NCBI GenBank assembly: GCA_002083825.1
Contig: DAZV01000041.1
Coordinates: 1 to 64,000, forward strand
Length of the DNA: 64,000 nt
DNA from: Candidatus Sericytochromatia bacterium S15B-MN24 CBMW_12
Lineage (GTDB): Bacteria; Cyanobacteriota; Sericytochromatia; S15B-MN24; UBA4093
Direction: 5' to 3'
Translations under genes and position numbers: made by a program
Part shown: piece by piece, positions 1-8,158 of the stretch
How the letters are laid out: each line of letters begins with the position of its first letter
How positions within the stretch are numbered: position 1 is the first letter of the stretch
The notes under the pieces: model-generated
Database searches by the model: none
The model's input: the letters and a program-made list of their open reading frames with translations, nothing else
Told to the model about the DNA's origin: nothing

Positions 1-51
1 GGGCGGTGGCCGCTCACTAAATTCTCAATTTATCTGCCTCGAAGTTGTTGA

Positions 52-261
52 CACATTCCGAGGGAAGCGGGGTCTACGACTCGCTCACTTCGGTGCTTTC
101 CGCGTTCAATCGTTCCTCCACCTGATGCGGCGGGGCCGAGATCGTTTGCGGCACCCTCATCCGAAGCCCCCAACACAAGCGAGGATGACTTGCTGGAGCA
201 GGTGCTGTCCCGCGACAAAATGGTCCGGGCGCCGTCACGCGTCAAGGCCAACCGGGGTGCC
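52..261 (+). pseudogene. Relic of a group II intron reverse transcriptase/maturase (N-terminus only)
   Basis: The frame is open from position 52 and encodes LLEQVLSRDKMVRA (190-231) followed by RVKANRGA (238-261). This closely resembles the conserved N-terminal block of bacterial group II intron maturases (typically LLExVLxRxNMxRAxxRVKANKGAxGVDG). Similarity stops immediately after the KANRGA segment: the expected GVDG and every reverse transcriptase motif are absent, and the frame continues as unrelated sequence to a stop near 396. No start codon with a ribosome site is visible upstream, only a stop at 49. I read this as the stump of a decayed or truncated retroelement. The family match is from memory of the consensus, not a search. 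Confidence 0.6.
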
Positions 262-572
262 TTCTCTCACAACCATACGATCGTCTTCTTTTCCCCCATC
301 TCCGCCTCGGATCCAAACTCCGTGAACGAAAAAGACGGCGTAGAGCGGGACCATGGGAGGACCCGGTCGCGTGAAAGCCGTAGACCGGCTCTGTGAGGTC
401 GAAAGCCGAATGGCCGAGCTATGCGAGCTTTGCATCGTCCAACCAGCGTTATTTGCAAACGAGCATTTTCGTGACAAGCTGACGTTCAATGGTTTTGTGA
501 TGTCGCCTAGAGTGAACCCATCCCTGAGCGGTCACGCGACCGGCTCGTTCGGAGAAGGAGGACTTGGTGAAC
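262..572. other. Non-coding stretch between intron relic and lipoprotein gene
   Basis: No convincing gene is present. Short overlapping open frames on both strands lack ribosome binding sites and a consistent codon pattern. The 3' end carries GAAGGAGG (555-561), the ribosome binding site of the next gene. I see no clear promoter hexamers. Confidence 0.5.
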
Positions 573-1079
573 ATGAAACCCTCGAATGTTGTGAGCATGA
601 TCGCGTTCGTGTCTTTGATGACCGGGTGCGCCGCTCTCCCCACGCAGGATCTTGACGTTCAGGCCTCAAAGCGCGGAAGCTACGGCAAAGTCGCGCAACA
701 ATCAAACTCGGCATCAATCGTGGCAGTGTTTAACAACACCAGCACCGGAGGCTCCGCCAACGGCGGTGCTGGAGGCGGTGGTGGCGCTGGTAGTGGTGGC
801 GCCGGCGGAGCCGGAGGAGCAGGAGGCGCCGGTACCGGTGGAGCTGGCGGAGCCTCTGGCGCTGGTGGAGCCGGAACCGGCGGAGCCGGCGGAGATGGCG
901 GAGCTGGTGGATCCGGCACGGGTGGAGCCGGTGGAGCTGGCGGATCAGGTGGAGTGGGCGGATCCGCCTCCATTGTCGCTGTCAACAGCATAGTGGTTAA
1001 CCAACGTAACTCCGTCGACGGTGGCAGATCTCGATACAATCGGTTCTTCTCCAAGAGCCGTTATTCAGAGAAAGACTAA
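573..1079 (+). CDS. Glycine-rich PGRS-like lipoprotein
   Basis: This is a predicted envelope lipoprotein of unknown function. The ATG at 573 follows GAAGGAGG by about 11 bases; a GTG at 567 is an alternative. A short hydrophobic signal ends in the lipobox LMTGC near residue 20. The central part is almost pure Gly-Gly-Ala/Thr/Ser repeats, like mycobacterial PE-PGRS or bacterial glycine-rich surface proteins. The repeat block is bracketed by the same heptapeptide, SASIVAV, once before and once after it, so the glycine region looks like an expansion inside a duplicated unit. The C-terminus is basic and polar. There is no enzymatic motif. It stands alone, without operon partners. Confidence 0.7.
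   Translation: MKPSNVVSMIAFVSLMTGCAALPTQDLDVQASKRGSYGKVAQQSNSASIVAVFNNTSTGGSANGGAGGGGGAGSGGAGGAGGAGGAGTGGAGGASGAGGAGTGGAGGDGGAGGSGTGGAGGAGGSGGVGGSASIVAVNSIVVNQRNSVDGGRSRYNRFFSKSRYSEKD
744..968 (+). repeat. Degenerate GGN-GGN coding repeat
   Basis: A run of GGA/GGC/GGT codons alternating with GCC/GCT/GCG encodes the Gly-Gly-Ala tract. Units such as GGCGGAGCCGG recur at irregular spacing. A tract like this is prone to slippage, so length variation between strains is likely (inference). Confidence 0.7.
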
Positions 1080-1377
1080 GCACCTTTGAAAAAGGCAGGC
1101 GCGCGTTAGGCCTAATAACAGGCTGATTTGGAGACGGGAAGCGGTGCCGGCAGTCCAATCTACTTCCGGCACCGTTTCCATGCAGCTACACGGTCATCGA
1201 CCTCGATCTCTCGAAGTACGATCGCATCAGGCATAGCTGGACCGTTCGAACCGGAGGCCGCCGAAGTCATTTCTCCCGTGCCTCGTCAAGAAGTCAGCGT
1301 ACTCTCGACCGTTTGTTACCGTCGCCTACATATTTCTTTCACCCGCCTGATCCGCGCTGATTGCTGATGAGGTCCTT

Positions 1378-2244
1378 TCAGTTCAACCGGTAGTGGACGA
1401 TCCATTGGGCGGTGCGGAAAACGTCCAGCCCCGCGAACCATTTCACCCAGCCGATGTCTCGAGGGTCCTCATCGAGGAAGGACCACTCATCGAGCAGCTG
1501 GATACCCGGTCCCCATTGCTGCAACTCGTCGCCGTGCCGGATACCGAAGCGAAAGTCCGCATCCGGCCCGAGCCCGAGCTGTCGGCGCAGCTTGAGGCGC
1601 ACGAGCCAGTACATGCGCGGATCGAGCCATCGTCGATTGACGACCTCACAAACCAGCTCGGATCCCGGGAAGTGCTTCTGCAGACGCAGTACCAGCGTTT
1701 TGACGTCGGCTTCAGACAGGTACATGAACAGCCCCTCGCTCAGAAAAAGCATCGGTTGCCCCTGAAACTCAGTGAGATGATCGAGCCAGTGAGGATCGGT
1801 GACGGAGGCGGCCAGGAGCCTGTAACGCTCGGACTCGGTCACGAAGCGATGCTTCAGGGCGATCACGTCGGGCAGGTCCAGGTCGACGAAGCGGACGGAG
1901 CCGTTGTCGACGCGGCTGAACCGTGGGTCCAAGCCGCAGCCGAGGCTGACGACGGTTCCCGACGGTGCCCGATCCATAAAGTCCCTGGCGTACCGGTCGA
2001 AGCGCCGGGCCCGGGCGCTAATATAGGTGACGGCCAGTTCGGGTATTCCATTGGATAGGAGCCGCTTGACCAAGGGATCGAGAGACCCGGCCAGTTCGGG
2101 CTGCAAGGCCTGCCAGATACGAAGGGACTCCGGATCATGCAGAAGGGGGGGCGCGGCGACGCTTGACCGGGCATGGCAGTACAGTGTCAGCAGCATGGTG
2201 GCCGAGACATCGGATAGGGTGATGGCCTTGGACCGATGGGTCAT
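1378..2244 (-). CDS. LCM/TcmP-family SAM-dependent O-methyltransferase
   Basis: This is a class I methyltransferase of the leucine carboxyl methyltransferase-like family (PF04072 type), which methylates carboxyl or hydroxyl groups of small molecules or natural products. Its 288 residues are typical. Visible motifs are VVSLGCGLDPRF near residue 97 (SAM motif I), VDLDLPDVIALK (the family aspartate binding the SAM ribose), and LFLSEGLFMYL, the characteristic [S/A]EGLxMYL block. The start is an ATG preceded by GAAAGG. It lies alone between a lipoprotein and a serpin, and its substrate cannot be deduced. Family assignment is confident from the motifs. Confidence 0.85.
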   Translation of the reverse strand: MTHRSKAITLSDVSATMLLTLYCHARSSVAAPPLLHDPESLRIWQALQPELAGSLDPLVKRLLSNGIPELAVTYISARARRFDRYARDFMDRAPSGTVVSLGCGLDPRFSRVDNGSVRFVDLDLPDVIALKHRFVTESERYRLLAASVTDPHWLDHLTEFQGQPMLFLSEGLFMYLSEADVKTLVLRLQKHFPGSELVCEVVNRRWLDPRMYWLVRLKLRRQLGLGPDADFRFGIRHGDELQQWGPGIQLLDEWSFLDEDPRDIGWVKWFAGLDVFRTAQWIVHYRLN

Positions 2245-2570
2245 GGCGATCGGCCTTTCTCAGTCGTTCCGCCCGCTCAAGGACGACCATGAACGGGCGA
2301 GTTCAGGGTGAGCCTGGCGCTCGATACGCCCCTCCATCACCACCACGTTCGCTCCCTCCGGGCTGCAGGCCTTACGGGTGTTCGACTTTCACCGGAATCA
2401 GCGATCGGCTTGGACCGGAAAACTCAGTGAGAGTGCGCCCATCCCCGGGAGATCTCCCTGCGGTCGGCTGAACCGACGGATCGGTTGGTGACATGCGTTC
2501 CGAGTCATTTAGAAGTCGGCGGCGGCTGTAGTACCGGAGGCTTGATCAGTTGAAGGGAAGGGCGTGACGG
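2245..2570. other. Intergenic stretch without a recognisable gene
   Basis: There are 326 bases between two minus-strand genes. A 60-codon plus-strand frame from 2289 lacks a ribosome site and has a proline/arginine-rich shadow composition. I find no repeat, hairpin with a T-run, or clear promoter. Confidence 0.45.
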
Positions 2571-5150
2571 TCAGGGCCTCCCTTCCGGCCTGTTTACCTT
2601 GCCGAGAAAGACGATCGCCCGAGTAGCCTGGTCGCAAATGGCAAAGTAAAAGGGTCTGTTCACCACCATGGAAAAGGGCGCCATCGTCTGGGCCGCAGCC
2701 CCAAGTTTTGCCGTCAATATACTCGAGGCCGCGGCCACCGTCCCCTCCTCATCAACCACGACCGTCGTCTTATGGAAGAGCGCCGACAGCTTGGTCCCTT
2801 TGGGGCCGATGCCGCTAAAGTTGGCGCGATCCGAAAATGCGACCTGCAACCCCAAAGCCTTCAGGTCATCCGCGAGATCCCTTTCGAACTGGATCGAGAA
2901 GCGAGGAAGGAAGAGGACCCCCTTGCGGCTGTTCAGGCTCTCGGTGGCACGTTCGAACTGTTCATGGCTCAGGGAGCCGGGTTCGCCCGCCGAATCCTTG
3001 GCAGGGAGTAGGATGATCATCTCATAGGGGCTGTTCTGATAGGGCAAACTGACGATCTGCAGCCCCTCGATCTCCGAGTACTGGAAAGTCCGTGATTGCT
3101 TCATCATGGGGACGCTGGCGGTGGCCGAGGATGAAAGGTGAAAGGTGCGTGGCTGGGTGAGGGCCTTGTCGAAGACATCTTCCCATCGGCCGAAAAAACT
3201 CACCGCGTTGACCAGGCAAAGGTCAATTCCCGCATCCAAGTCTCGGACGGCTTCGGGAATGGCTCCGCTCGTCCTCCGGACGACCCAGGCATTGATCTTC
3301 CGAACCCCATCGGCGCTATCGCGGAACCCTCCTGAATCGGCCTCGAAGCGCCGCGCTACCTCCGCCAGATAGGTTTTACGGAGCGCCGTGCCCTGCTTCC
3401 ACCAGATAGAGTTGGCTGCCTGATAACGAACGCCGTTCTGACCCCTTGTCTCGGGGGGCATCGCTGCATCAATCCAGTCGCCCAAAGCCTTCGGATCGCG
3501 CGGGGGAATATGGAGGAACTGAGCCAGGGCGTCCCGGGTCGATCCTTCGGCGCCAACCATCGCCATCATTAGGACTTGCCCGACGCTCGTCGGTGAAACG
3601 GCCACATTGACGAGGGGATCGGTGGTAACGGCGCGATCGATGAGTTTGAACCCGCCCGCGTTCAGAAACGGCGCGATGGCTCGATTCTTCTCTTGTTTTT
3701 CGGAGATTTTGGCATATTCTGCCTGGTAGGCCTCGTATGAAACGGGGTCGGGACCCAAGACGACCTCGGTTGGCAGTAACGAAGCCCCTTGTCCTGCCAG
3801 GGCCTTCTTCTTGCGGGTTCGGGCGTCGACTGCAATCAAGCCGTACTTGACCTCCCCATAGCCGGATTCCCGGCGAACCAATAACCACTGAGTTCCGCCC
3901 ACGGTCCACGATGAACCCGACGTGAAGTCCCCGCCCGGAAGTTTCTCCTTTTGATCGTCCGTGAAGCGGATTCCCTTGCCAAGGGCGCTCGGTAGCGCGC
4001 GTTCCATGCCGAGGTAGGCATCGTAGGTCAGTTCCTGGGCGAATGCCGACAACCTTTGGTTAAGGAAAATACCGAAACATCTGTCGCCCCTGATGAGATC
4101 GATAGCTCGGATTGGGTGGCCAAGCGCTCTCAAGGCCGTAGAGGTCAGCGTGCCGGACGGCAACGGCAGGCTATCCGCTATTTCCTGGCCCTTCACCAAT
4201 TTGCCGCCCTGGATGGCCGCGGGCGAAATTGCCTTGCCCCACCTGGCGGTGGATAGCCCCTTGCTCGAGGTTGCGGTGAATCCTTCGAGGAGGCTTTGGG
4301 CCTCCGCCTTATTTTTGATGAACGGCCAGGAATCTTTTCCCGCGATCGGAGTCATCACTTTTTCAAGCGTTACGAAGGTGTCCAATGCAACGGACTGGTC
4401 CTGCGGATCGATCGCGAAGCCATTGGTTGCTCGGTAGGCAACGTCGTCCGTCCCCACGAAGTAGGGCGCCGCGGAATTCTTGAGGCGCCAGAAAAAATGC
4501 GGTGAATCAGACCCATGTGGCGGGGTGTCGAATGCCACCCGCTCAAGTTGGCCCGGTGCGGTCACCACGTTCGGCATGAAGCGGTCGAAGATAAGTTTGG
4601 CGCCTTGATAACCGAGAGCCCCGAAATCAGAGCCGGACGCTAACCTCGCCCCAGCATAGCGGTGGCGCTCGACTTCATAGCCAGCTTGCTTTCGCTTCAG
4701 AAGAAACACGTGCGATGGCTGGTCGGTGCGGGGCGGAATACTAAGGACTACCCATGACGTCGTCTCGGAGTTCAGGTCTTTGATTTCGAGGGGGAGCGAT
4801 AGGGCGTTTCCGCGGATCATGGAGGGATGGACTTTCGGTAGAAGCGCATCCAGCACCCGCATGGCATCCGCTGGGTCAATCGGGTCGCGGGCTGATCCGG
4901 CATCCAGGTCGACGAAGTCGGAGGTACCGACCTTCATGACGTAGGGAGGCACGCCAGCAAGCAGGATCCGGCTATCACCGACGGGGATGACCTTTCTCAC
5001 GTCGCGGACCCGGAGAAGTGCTTGAATCAGGGTGATTTGTACTTGGTTGGTGCTGCACCCGAGAAGAAGCAAGCTGGCGAGAAGGGTGGCGAGTAGTCGC
5101 AAGGCCGCATGCCTGCGTCGTTGCGGGGCGTCGGGAGCAAGATCGTTCAT
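2571..5150 (-). CDS. Lipoprotein with C-terminal serpin (serine protease inhibitor) domain
   Basis: An 859-residue surface lipoprotein. A twin-arginine-like basic start and hydrophobic stretch lead to the lipobox LLLGC near residue 32. Residues about 30-480 form a large domain I do not recognise. Residues about 490-855 are a serpin fold: VSPTSVGQVLMMAMVGAEGSTRDAL matches the helix A/B region, INAWVVRRTSG the helix F region, and NRPFYFAICD the C-terminal signature. The reactive-centre hinge EEGTVAAASS (residues 801-810) keeps the small-residue pattern of inhibitory serpins (consensus EEGTEAAAAT), so trapping of a protease is plausible. The start codon is ATG. Function against predator or host proteases is inference. 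Confidence 0.85.
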   Translation of the reverse strand: MNDLAPDAPQRRRHAALRLLATLLASLLLLGCSTNQVQITLIQALLRVRDVRKVIPVGDSRILLAGVPPYVMKVGTSDFVDLDAGSARDPIDPADAMRVLDALLPKVHPSMIRGNALSLPLEIKDLNSETTSWVVLSIPPRTDQPSHVFLLKRKQAGYEVERHRYAGARLASGSDFGALGYQGAKLIFDRFMPNVVTAPGQLERVAFDTPPHGSDSPHFFWRLKNSAAPYFVGTDDVAYRATNGFAIDPQDQSVALDTFVTLEKVMTPIAGKDSWPFIKNKAEAQSLLEGFTATSSKGLSTARWGKAISPAAIQGGKLVKGQEIADSLPLPSGTLTSTALRALGHPIRAIDLIRGDRCFGIFLNQRLSAFAQELTYDAYLGMERALPSALGKGIRFTDDQKEKLPGGDFTSGSSWTVGGTQWLLVRRESGYGEVKYGLIAVDARTRKKKALAGQGASLLPTEVVLGPDPVSYEAYQAEYAKISEKQEKNRAIAPFLNAGGFKLIDRAVTTDPLVNVAVSPTSVGQVLMMAMVGAEGSTRDALAQFLHIPPRDPKALGDWIDAAMPPETRGQNGVRYQAANSIWWKQGTALRKTYLAEVARRFEADSGGFRDSADGVRKINAWVVRRTSGAIPEAVRDLDAGIDLCLVNAVSFFGRWEDVFDKALTQPRTFHLSSSATASVPMMKQSRTFQYSEIEGLQIVSLPYQNSPYEMIILLPAKDSAGEPGSLSHEQFERATESLNSRKGVLFLPRFSIQFERDLADDLKALGLQVAFSDRANFSGIGPKGTKLSALFHKTTVVVDEEGTVAAASSILTAKLGAAAQTMAPFSMVVNRPFYFAICDQATRAIVFLGKVNRPEGRP

Positions 5151-5230
5151 CGAGGTTTCTCCATGTCGATGCCGTTGCTAAGAAGGCTCCGGTTGGTATT
5201 GCCGCCTCCTTGCGCTGGCCGAAAAGCCAG

Positions 5231-5260
5231 GAAGGCCTCCACTGGCTAGCGGAGGCCTTC
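5231..5260 (-). terminator. Stem-loop downstream of icd
   Basis: Perfect 10-bp arms GAAGGCCTCC and GGAGGCCTTC surround a 10-base loop, about 30 bases after the icd stop codon. Only a short T-run (CTTTTC) follows on the minus strand, so termination may be partly leaky. Confidence 0.6.
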
Positions 5261-5288
5261 GGGCGGAAGCGGGAGATTCCGCTTGTGT

Positions 5289-6563
5289 TTAGACCTGCTG
5301 CTCGGCGGGAGCGGCCTTGGGGATGGTGCTGCTTGCCGACGCGGAGGCGACGAGTTCCATCTTCTTCGAGAGGTTTTCGTCGAGCTTGTCGAGGAACTGG
5401 GTGGTGGTCAGCCAGGGTTGGTCCGGGCCGATCAGGATGGCGAGGTCCTTGGTCATGAAGCCGGACTCGACGGTCTCGACGCAGACGCTTTCGAGGGCGT
5501 TGGCGAACTTGGCCACCTCGGGAGTGCCGTCGAACTGGGCGCGGTAGAGGAGGCCGCGGGTCCAGGCGAAGATGGAGGCAATCGGGTTGGTGGAGGTTTC
5601 CTTGCCCTGTTGGTGCTGGCGGTAGTGGCGGGTGACGGTGCCGTGGGCGGCTTCCGCTTCGACGGTCTTGCCGTCGGGGCTGAGGAGCACGGAGGTCATC
5701 AAGCCGAGGGAGCCGAAGCCCTGGGCCACGGTGTCGGACTGGACGTCGCCGTCGTAGTTCTTGCAGGCCCAGACGAAGCCTCCCGACCACTTGAGGGCGG
5801 CGGCGACCATGTCGTCGATCAGGCGGTGCTCGTAGGTGATGCCGGCGGCTTCGAACTGGGACTTGAACTCCGTGTCGAAGACGTCCTGGAAGAGATCCTT
5901 GAAGCGGCCGTCATAGGCCTTGAGGATGGTGTTCTTGGTGGACAGGTAGACGGGCCAGCCCTTGGCCAGACCGTAGTTCATGCATGCCCGCGCGAAGCCG
6001 CGGATGGACTCGTCGAGGTTGTACATGCCCATGGCGACGCCGCCGTTGGGGAAGTTGAAGACTTCATATTCGATGACCTGGCCGTCGGCGCCCTCGAACT
6101 TCATGGTGAGCTTGCCGGGGCCGGGGACGACGAAGTCGGTGGCGCGGTACTGGTCACCGAAGGCATGACGGCCGATGACGATCGGCTGGGTCCAGCCCGG
6201 CACCAGGCGCGGGACGTTCTGGCAGATGATGGGTTCGCGGAAGACGGTGCCGTCGAGGATGTTGCGGATGGTTCCGTTGGGGGACTTCCACATCTTCTTG
6301 AGGCCGAACTCGGCGACGCGCTGCTCATCGGGGGTGATGGTGGCGCACTTGACGCCGACGCCGTACTTCTTGATGGCTTCGGCCGCGTCGATGGTGATCT
6401 GGTCGTCGGTCCGGTCGCGGGACTCGATGCCGAGGTCGTAGTACTTCAGATCGATATCGAGGTAGGGCAGGATCAGCTTTTCCTTGATGAACTGCCAGAT
6501 GATGCGCGTCATCTCATCGCCGTCGAGTTCGACAACGGGGTTGAGTACCTTGATCTTCTGCAT
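5289..6563 (-). CDS. icd: NADP-dependent isocitrate dehydrogenase (eukaryote-like IDH class)
   Basis: Oxidatively decarboxylates isocitrate to 2-oxoglutarate in the TCA cycle, in the cytoplasm. Its 424 residues match the homodimeric IDH1-like subfamily: the N-terminal [44 protein letters not shown] (substrate serine and arginines), [10 protein letters not shown], and near the C-terminus [12 protein letters not shown] with [12 protein letters not shown]. The chosen ATG is preceded by GGGAGAACGAACCC; an in-frame extension of about 70 codons upstream has a non-coding composition and is left out. It is transcribed divergently from infA and ends in a hairpin. Assignment is very secure. Confidence 0.97.
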   Translation of the reverse strand: MQKIKVLNPVVELDGDEMTRIIWQFIKEKLILPYLDIDLKYYDLGIESRDRTDDQITIDAAEAIKKYGVGVKCATITPDEQRVAEFGLKKMWKSPNGTIRNILDGTVFREPIICQNVPRLVPGWTQPIVIGRHAFGDQYRATDFVVPGPGKLTMKFEGADGQVIEYEVFNFPNGGVAMGMYNLDESIRGFARACMNYGLAKGWPVYLSTKNTILKAYDGRFKDLFQDVFDTEFKSQFEAAGITYEHRLIDDMVAAALKWSGGFVWACKNYDGDVQSDTVAQGFGSLGLMTSVLLSPDGKTVEAEAAHGTVTRHYRQHQQGKETSTNPIASIFAWTRGLLYRAQFDGTPEVAKFANALESVCVETVESGFMTKDLAILIGPDQPWLTTTQFLDKLDENLSKKMELVASASASSTIPKAAPAEQQV

Positions 6564-6926
6564 GGGTTCGTTCTCCCTTTTCAAGACACGTAAAGAGCAT
6601 GAGTGAGGCGCATGCGGCCGCCTGCGTTGCCAGCTAGATCGTACCATGAGTACGCTATCGCGCGGGGAACCCATCGTCAACCGGTCATCACCCGCCAGAG
6701 CCCGGAGTGAAAATTTGGCGCGTCGGGGGCGGGAGTACGGGGTGAGAGGGCGGTTTCGCAAAGGAATCCGAGGCAAGGTGGAGATTTCGCTTTACATGGG
6801 TTCATGGGTTTGCTATCCTAGAAGGAGACATAAGCCCTGAGGATTCAATTCAGTGGCTAGTAGTTGATTGTTAAATGTAGGGTCTGCGTTTAAACAACGC
6901 GGGCCGTTATTTATTTTTGGAGACGA
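6564..6926. other. Divergent control region between icd and infA
   Basis: 363 bases separate the two start codons. It holds a well-spaced plus-strand promoter (listed separately) about 100 bases before infA, a long AT-richer leader and the infA ribosome site (GGAGAC). A 64-codon plus-strand frame from 6646 has no ribosome site and spans the promoter, so I do not call it. Confidence 0.55.
6791..6819 (+). promoter_or_regulatory. Probable sigma-70 promoter of the infA operon
   Basis: TTTACA (5/6 to the -35 consensus) is separated by exactly 17 bases from TATCCT (4/6 to the -10 consensus). This predicts a transcript start near 6826 and a leader of roughly 100 bases ahead of infA. Confidence 0.55.
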
Positions 6927-7145
6927 ATGAAAGAAGAGACGATCGAAGTCGAGGGCATTGTCCAAGAAGCGCTCTCGAACGGCATGTTCCGCGTGCTACT
7001 CGACAATAACGTGGTTGTCTTGGGTCACTTGGCCGGCAAGATGCGGAAATTCCGCATCAAGGTCCTACAAGGAGACCGCGTCAAGATTGAGCTCTCCCCC
7101 TATGACCTCACCCGAGGTCGCATCAGTTTCCGGAAACGGGCTTAG
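6927..7145 (+). CDS. infA: Translation initiation factor IF-1
   Basis: Binds the A site of the small ribosomal subunit and assists IF-2 and IF-3 during initiation. The 72 residues form the expected single OB-fold: [51 protein letters not shown]. This is close to the family consensus over its whole length. GGAGAC lies just before the ATG. It heads an apparent operon with three zinc-ribbon genes, which is unusual because infA normally neighbours ribosomal protein genes. The stop codon lies in a tandem 18-bp duplication, so a second in-frame TAG follows six codons later. Confidence 0.97.
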   Translation: MKEETIEVEGIVQEALSNGMFRVLLDNNVVVLGHLAGKMRKFRIKVLQGDRVKIELSPYDLTRGRISFRKRA

Positions 7146-7165
7146 TCCCGGAAGCGGGCTTAGTC
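7130..7165 (+). repeat. Tandem 18-bp duplication across the infA stop codon
   Basis: Two adjacent 18-bp units (7130-7147 and 7148-7165) differ at one base. Because 18 is a multiple of three, the duplication repeats the RKRA-stop end in frame, giving RKRA-stop-SRKRA-stop. Confidence 0.9.
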
Positions 7166-7202
7166 CCGGTTGTATTCATAACCCATAAGAGGAGAATTCT
7201 CG

Positions 7203-7523
7203 ATGACCATGTTTACCGAACAGACGCTTACCTGTGTCGATTGCGGAACCAGCTTCCCTTTCACCGCCTCCGAGCAGGAGTTCTTTGCGGAGAAGGGTTT
7301 CACCAACCCCCCTCGCCGTTGTAAGCCTTGCCGGATCGAAGCCAAGAACAACCGCGGCGGCGGCGGCTTCAGCGGCGGCGGACGCAGCAGCACCGGCGGC
7401 TTCGGCGCCCCTGCCCGTGAGATGCACGACGTCACCTGCAGCTCCTGCGGCACCGCGACCCAGGTTCCCTTCAAGCCGAACGGCATGAAGCCTGTTTACT
7501 GCCGGGATTGCTTCCGGAAGTAA
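7203..7523 (+). CDS. Double zinc-ribbon protein, infA operon
   Basis: A small cytoplasmic protein with two predicted zinc ribbons joined by a Gly/Ser linker. The N-terminal half, with CVDCGTSFPFTASEQEFF and CKPC, matches the 'probable zinc-ribbon domain' type (PF13451-like). The C-terminal half has CSSCGTATQVPFKP and YCRDCF. Eight cysteines make four CxxC pairs, enough for two zinc sites. The ATG follows AGAGGAG. It lies 57 bases after infA and 2 bases before the next gene, so co-transcription is likely. These ribbons often bind nucleic acid or protein; a ribosome-linked role is inferred only from the neighbour infA. Confidence 0.85.
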   Translation: MTMFTEQTLTCVDCGTSFPFTASEQEFFAEKGFTNPPRRCKPCRIEAKNNRGGGGFSGGGRSSTGGFGAPAREMHDVTCSSCGTATQVPFKPNGMKPVYCRDCFRK

Positions 7524-7525
7524 CG

Positions 7526-7813
7526 ATGGGAAAGAACAACACCAAGGCTGAAAAGGCCAAACGGAATCAAGCTTACGCCGCGCTTCACAAGAAGAAGGCC
7601 TCGCCCGCTCGGCGCTTTGCGCGCCCGGCAGCGAGCCCCGCTCCCGCTGGCGGGACGGGAACCGCCCCCTCCGGGATGTCCTCGATGGCGCCTCGGATGA
7701 TGTATCCGGCGGTTTGCAGCAGCTGTGGCATCGAGACCACCGTACCGTTCGAGCCCATCTCGGGCAAACCGGTGCAGTGTCGCGCATGCTTCCAGCCCAA
7801 GCCGCGGATCTAG
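7526..7813 (+). CDS. Single zinc-ribbon protein with basic N-terminus
   Basis: A 95-residue protein. The first 55 residues are strongly basic and Ala/Pro-rich (KKKASPARRFARPA), probably disordered and able to contact RNA or DNA. The C-terminal ribbon, CSSCGIETTVPFEP then CRACF, is clearly paralogous to the C-terminal ribbon of the preceding gene (CSSCGTATQVPFKP, CRDCF). The ATG at 7526 overlaps the GTAACG junction two bases after the upstream stop, which suggests translational coupling. Exact function is unknown. Confidence 0.8.
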   Translation: MGKNNTKAEKAKRNQAYAALHKKKASPARRFARPAASPAPAGGTGTAPSGMSSMAPRMMYPAVCSSCGIETTVPFEPISGKPVQCRACFQPKPRI

Positions 7814-7826
7814 GTAGGAGTTGACG

Positions 7827-8108
7827 ATGAAAGGCCGCGCCAAGGTTCTCGATCCGTTCAAGGACAACTTGTTTCGCCGTGAACTGGATCCCGTAACCGG
7901 TGAAAAGTTCTTGGAAAAGAGCTGCCCCAAATGCTCCAAGAAGGCGGGGACCACGGTCTTTTATCCCGAATCCGCCTTCGGTGAACTCGTTGCCGCCAAC
8001 GGTCAGGTCAAACCGCAACGCGATTGTCAGTTACATCGCAAGCGCCAAGCGGTTCCCAAGCCCCCCGCTGTGGAGAGTATCCCAGCGGAGGACAAGACCC
8101 TGGTTTAA
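7827..8108 (+). CDS. Small CxxC protein, third of the infA-linked set
   Basis: A 93-residue hydrophilic protein beginning MKGRAKVLDPFKDNLFRREL. It has one clear CPKC pair in the middle followed by AGTTVFYPESAFGELV, and a later lone Cys-His-type pair (CQLH) that might complete a metal site. TAGGAG lies six bases before the ATG. It ends the operon: a strong intrinsic terminator follows eight bases later. I do not recognise the family. Confidence 0.7.
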   Translation: MKGRAKVLDPFKDNLFRRELDPVTGEKFLEKSCPKCSKKAGTTVFYPESAFGELVAANGQVKPQRDCQLHRKRQAVPKPPAVESIPAEDKTLV

Positions 8109-8115
8109 GTGACTT

Positions 8116-8152
8116 CCGCCGCGAGACTTCGGTCTCGCGGCGGTTTATTTTT
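8116..8152 (+). terminator. Intrinsic terminator of the infA/zinc-ribbon operon
   Basis: A 12-bp GC-rich stem (CCGCCGCGAGAC paired with its complement) with a TTCG tetraloop is followed by TTTATTTTT. It is a textbook rho-independent terminator. Confidence 0.93.
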
Positions 8153-8158
8153 CAGAAA

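Noticed and set aside
2289-2471. 60-codon plus-strand frame between methyltransferase and serpin genes
   Set aside because: No ribosome site and Pro/Gly/Arg-rich composition; no resemblance to a known protein.
5283-6593. 436-codon open frame on the plus strand opposite icd
   Set aside because: It is the mirror of a highly conserved enzyme gene, Gly/Val/Asp/Glu-rich in the way typical of high-GC antisense frames, with no ribosome site.
6646-6840. 64-codon frame upstream of infA
   Set aside because: No ribosome site, arginine-rich, and overlaps the likely infA promoter.
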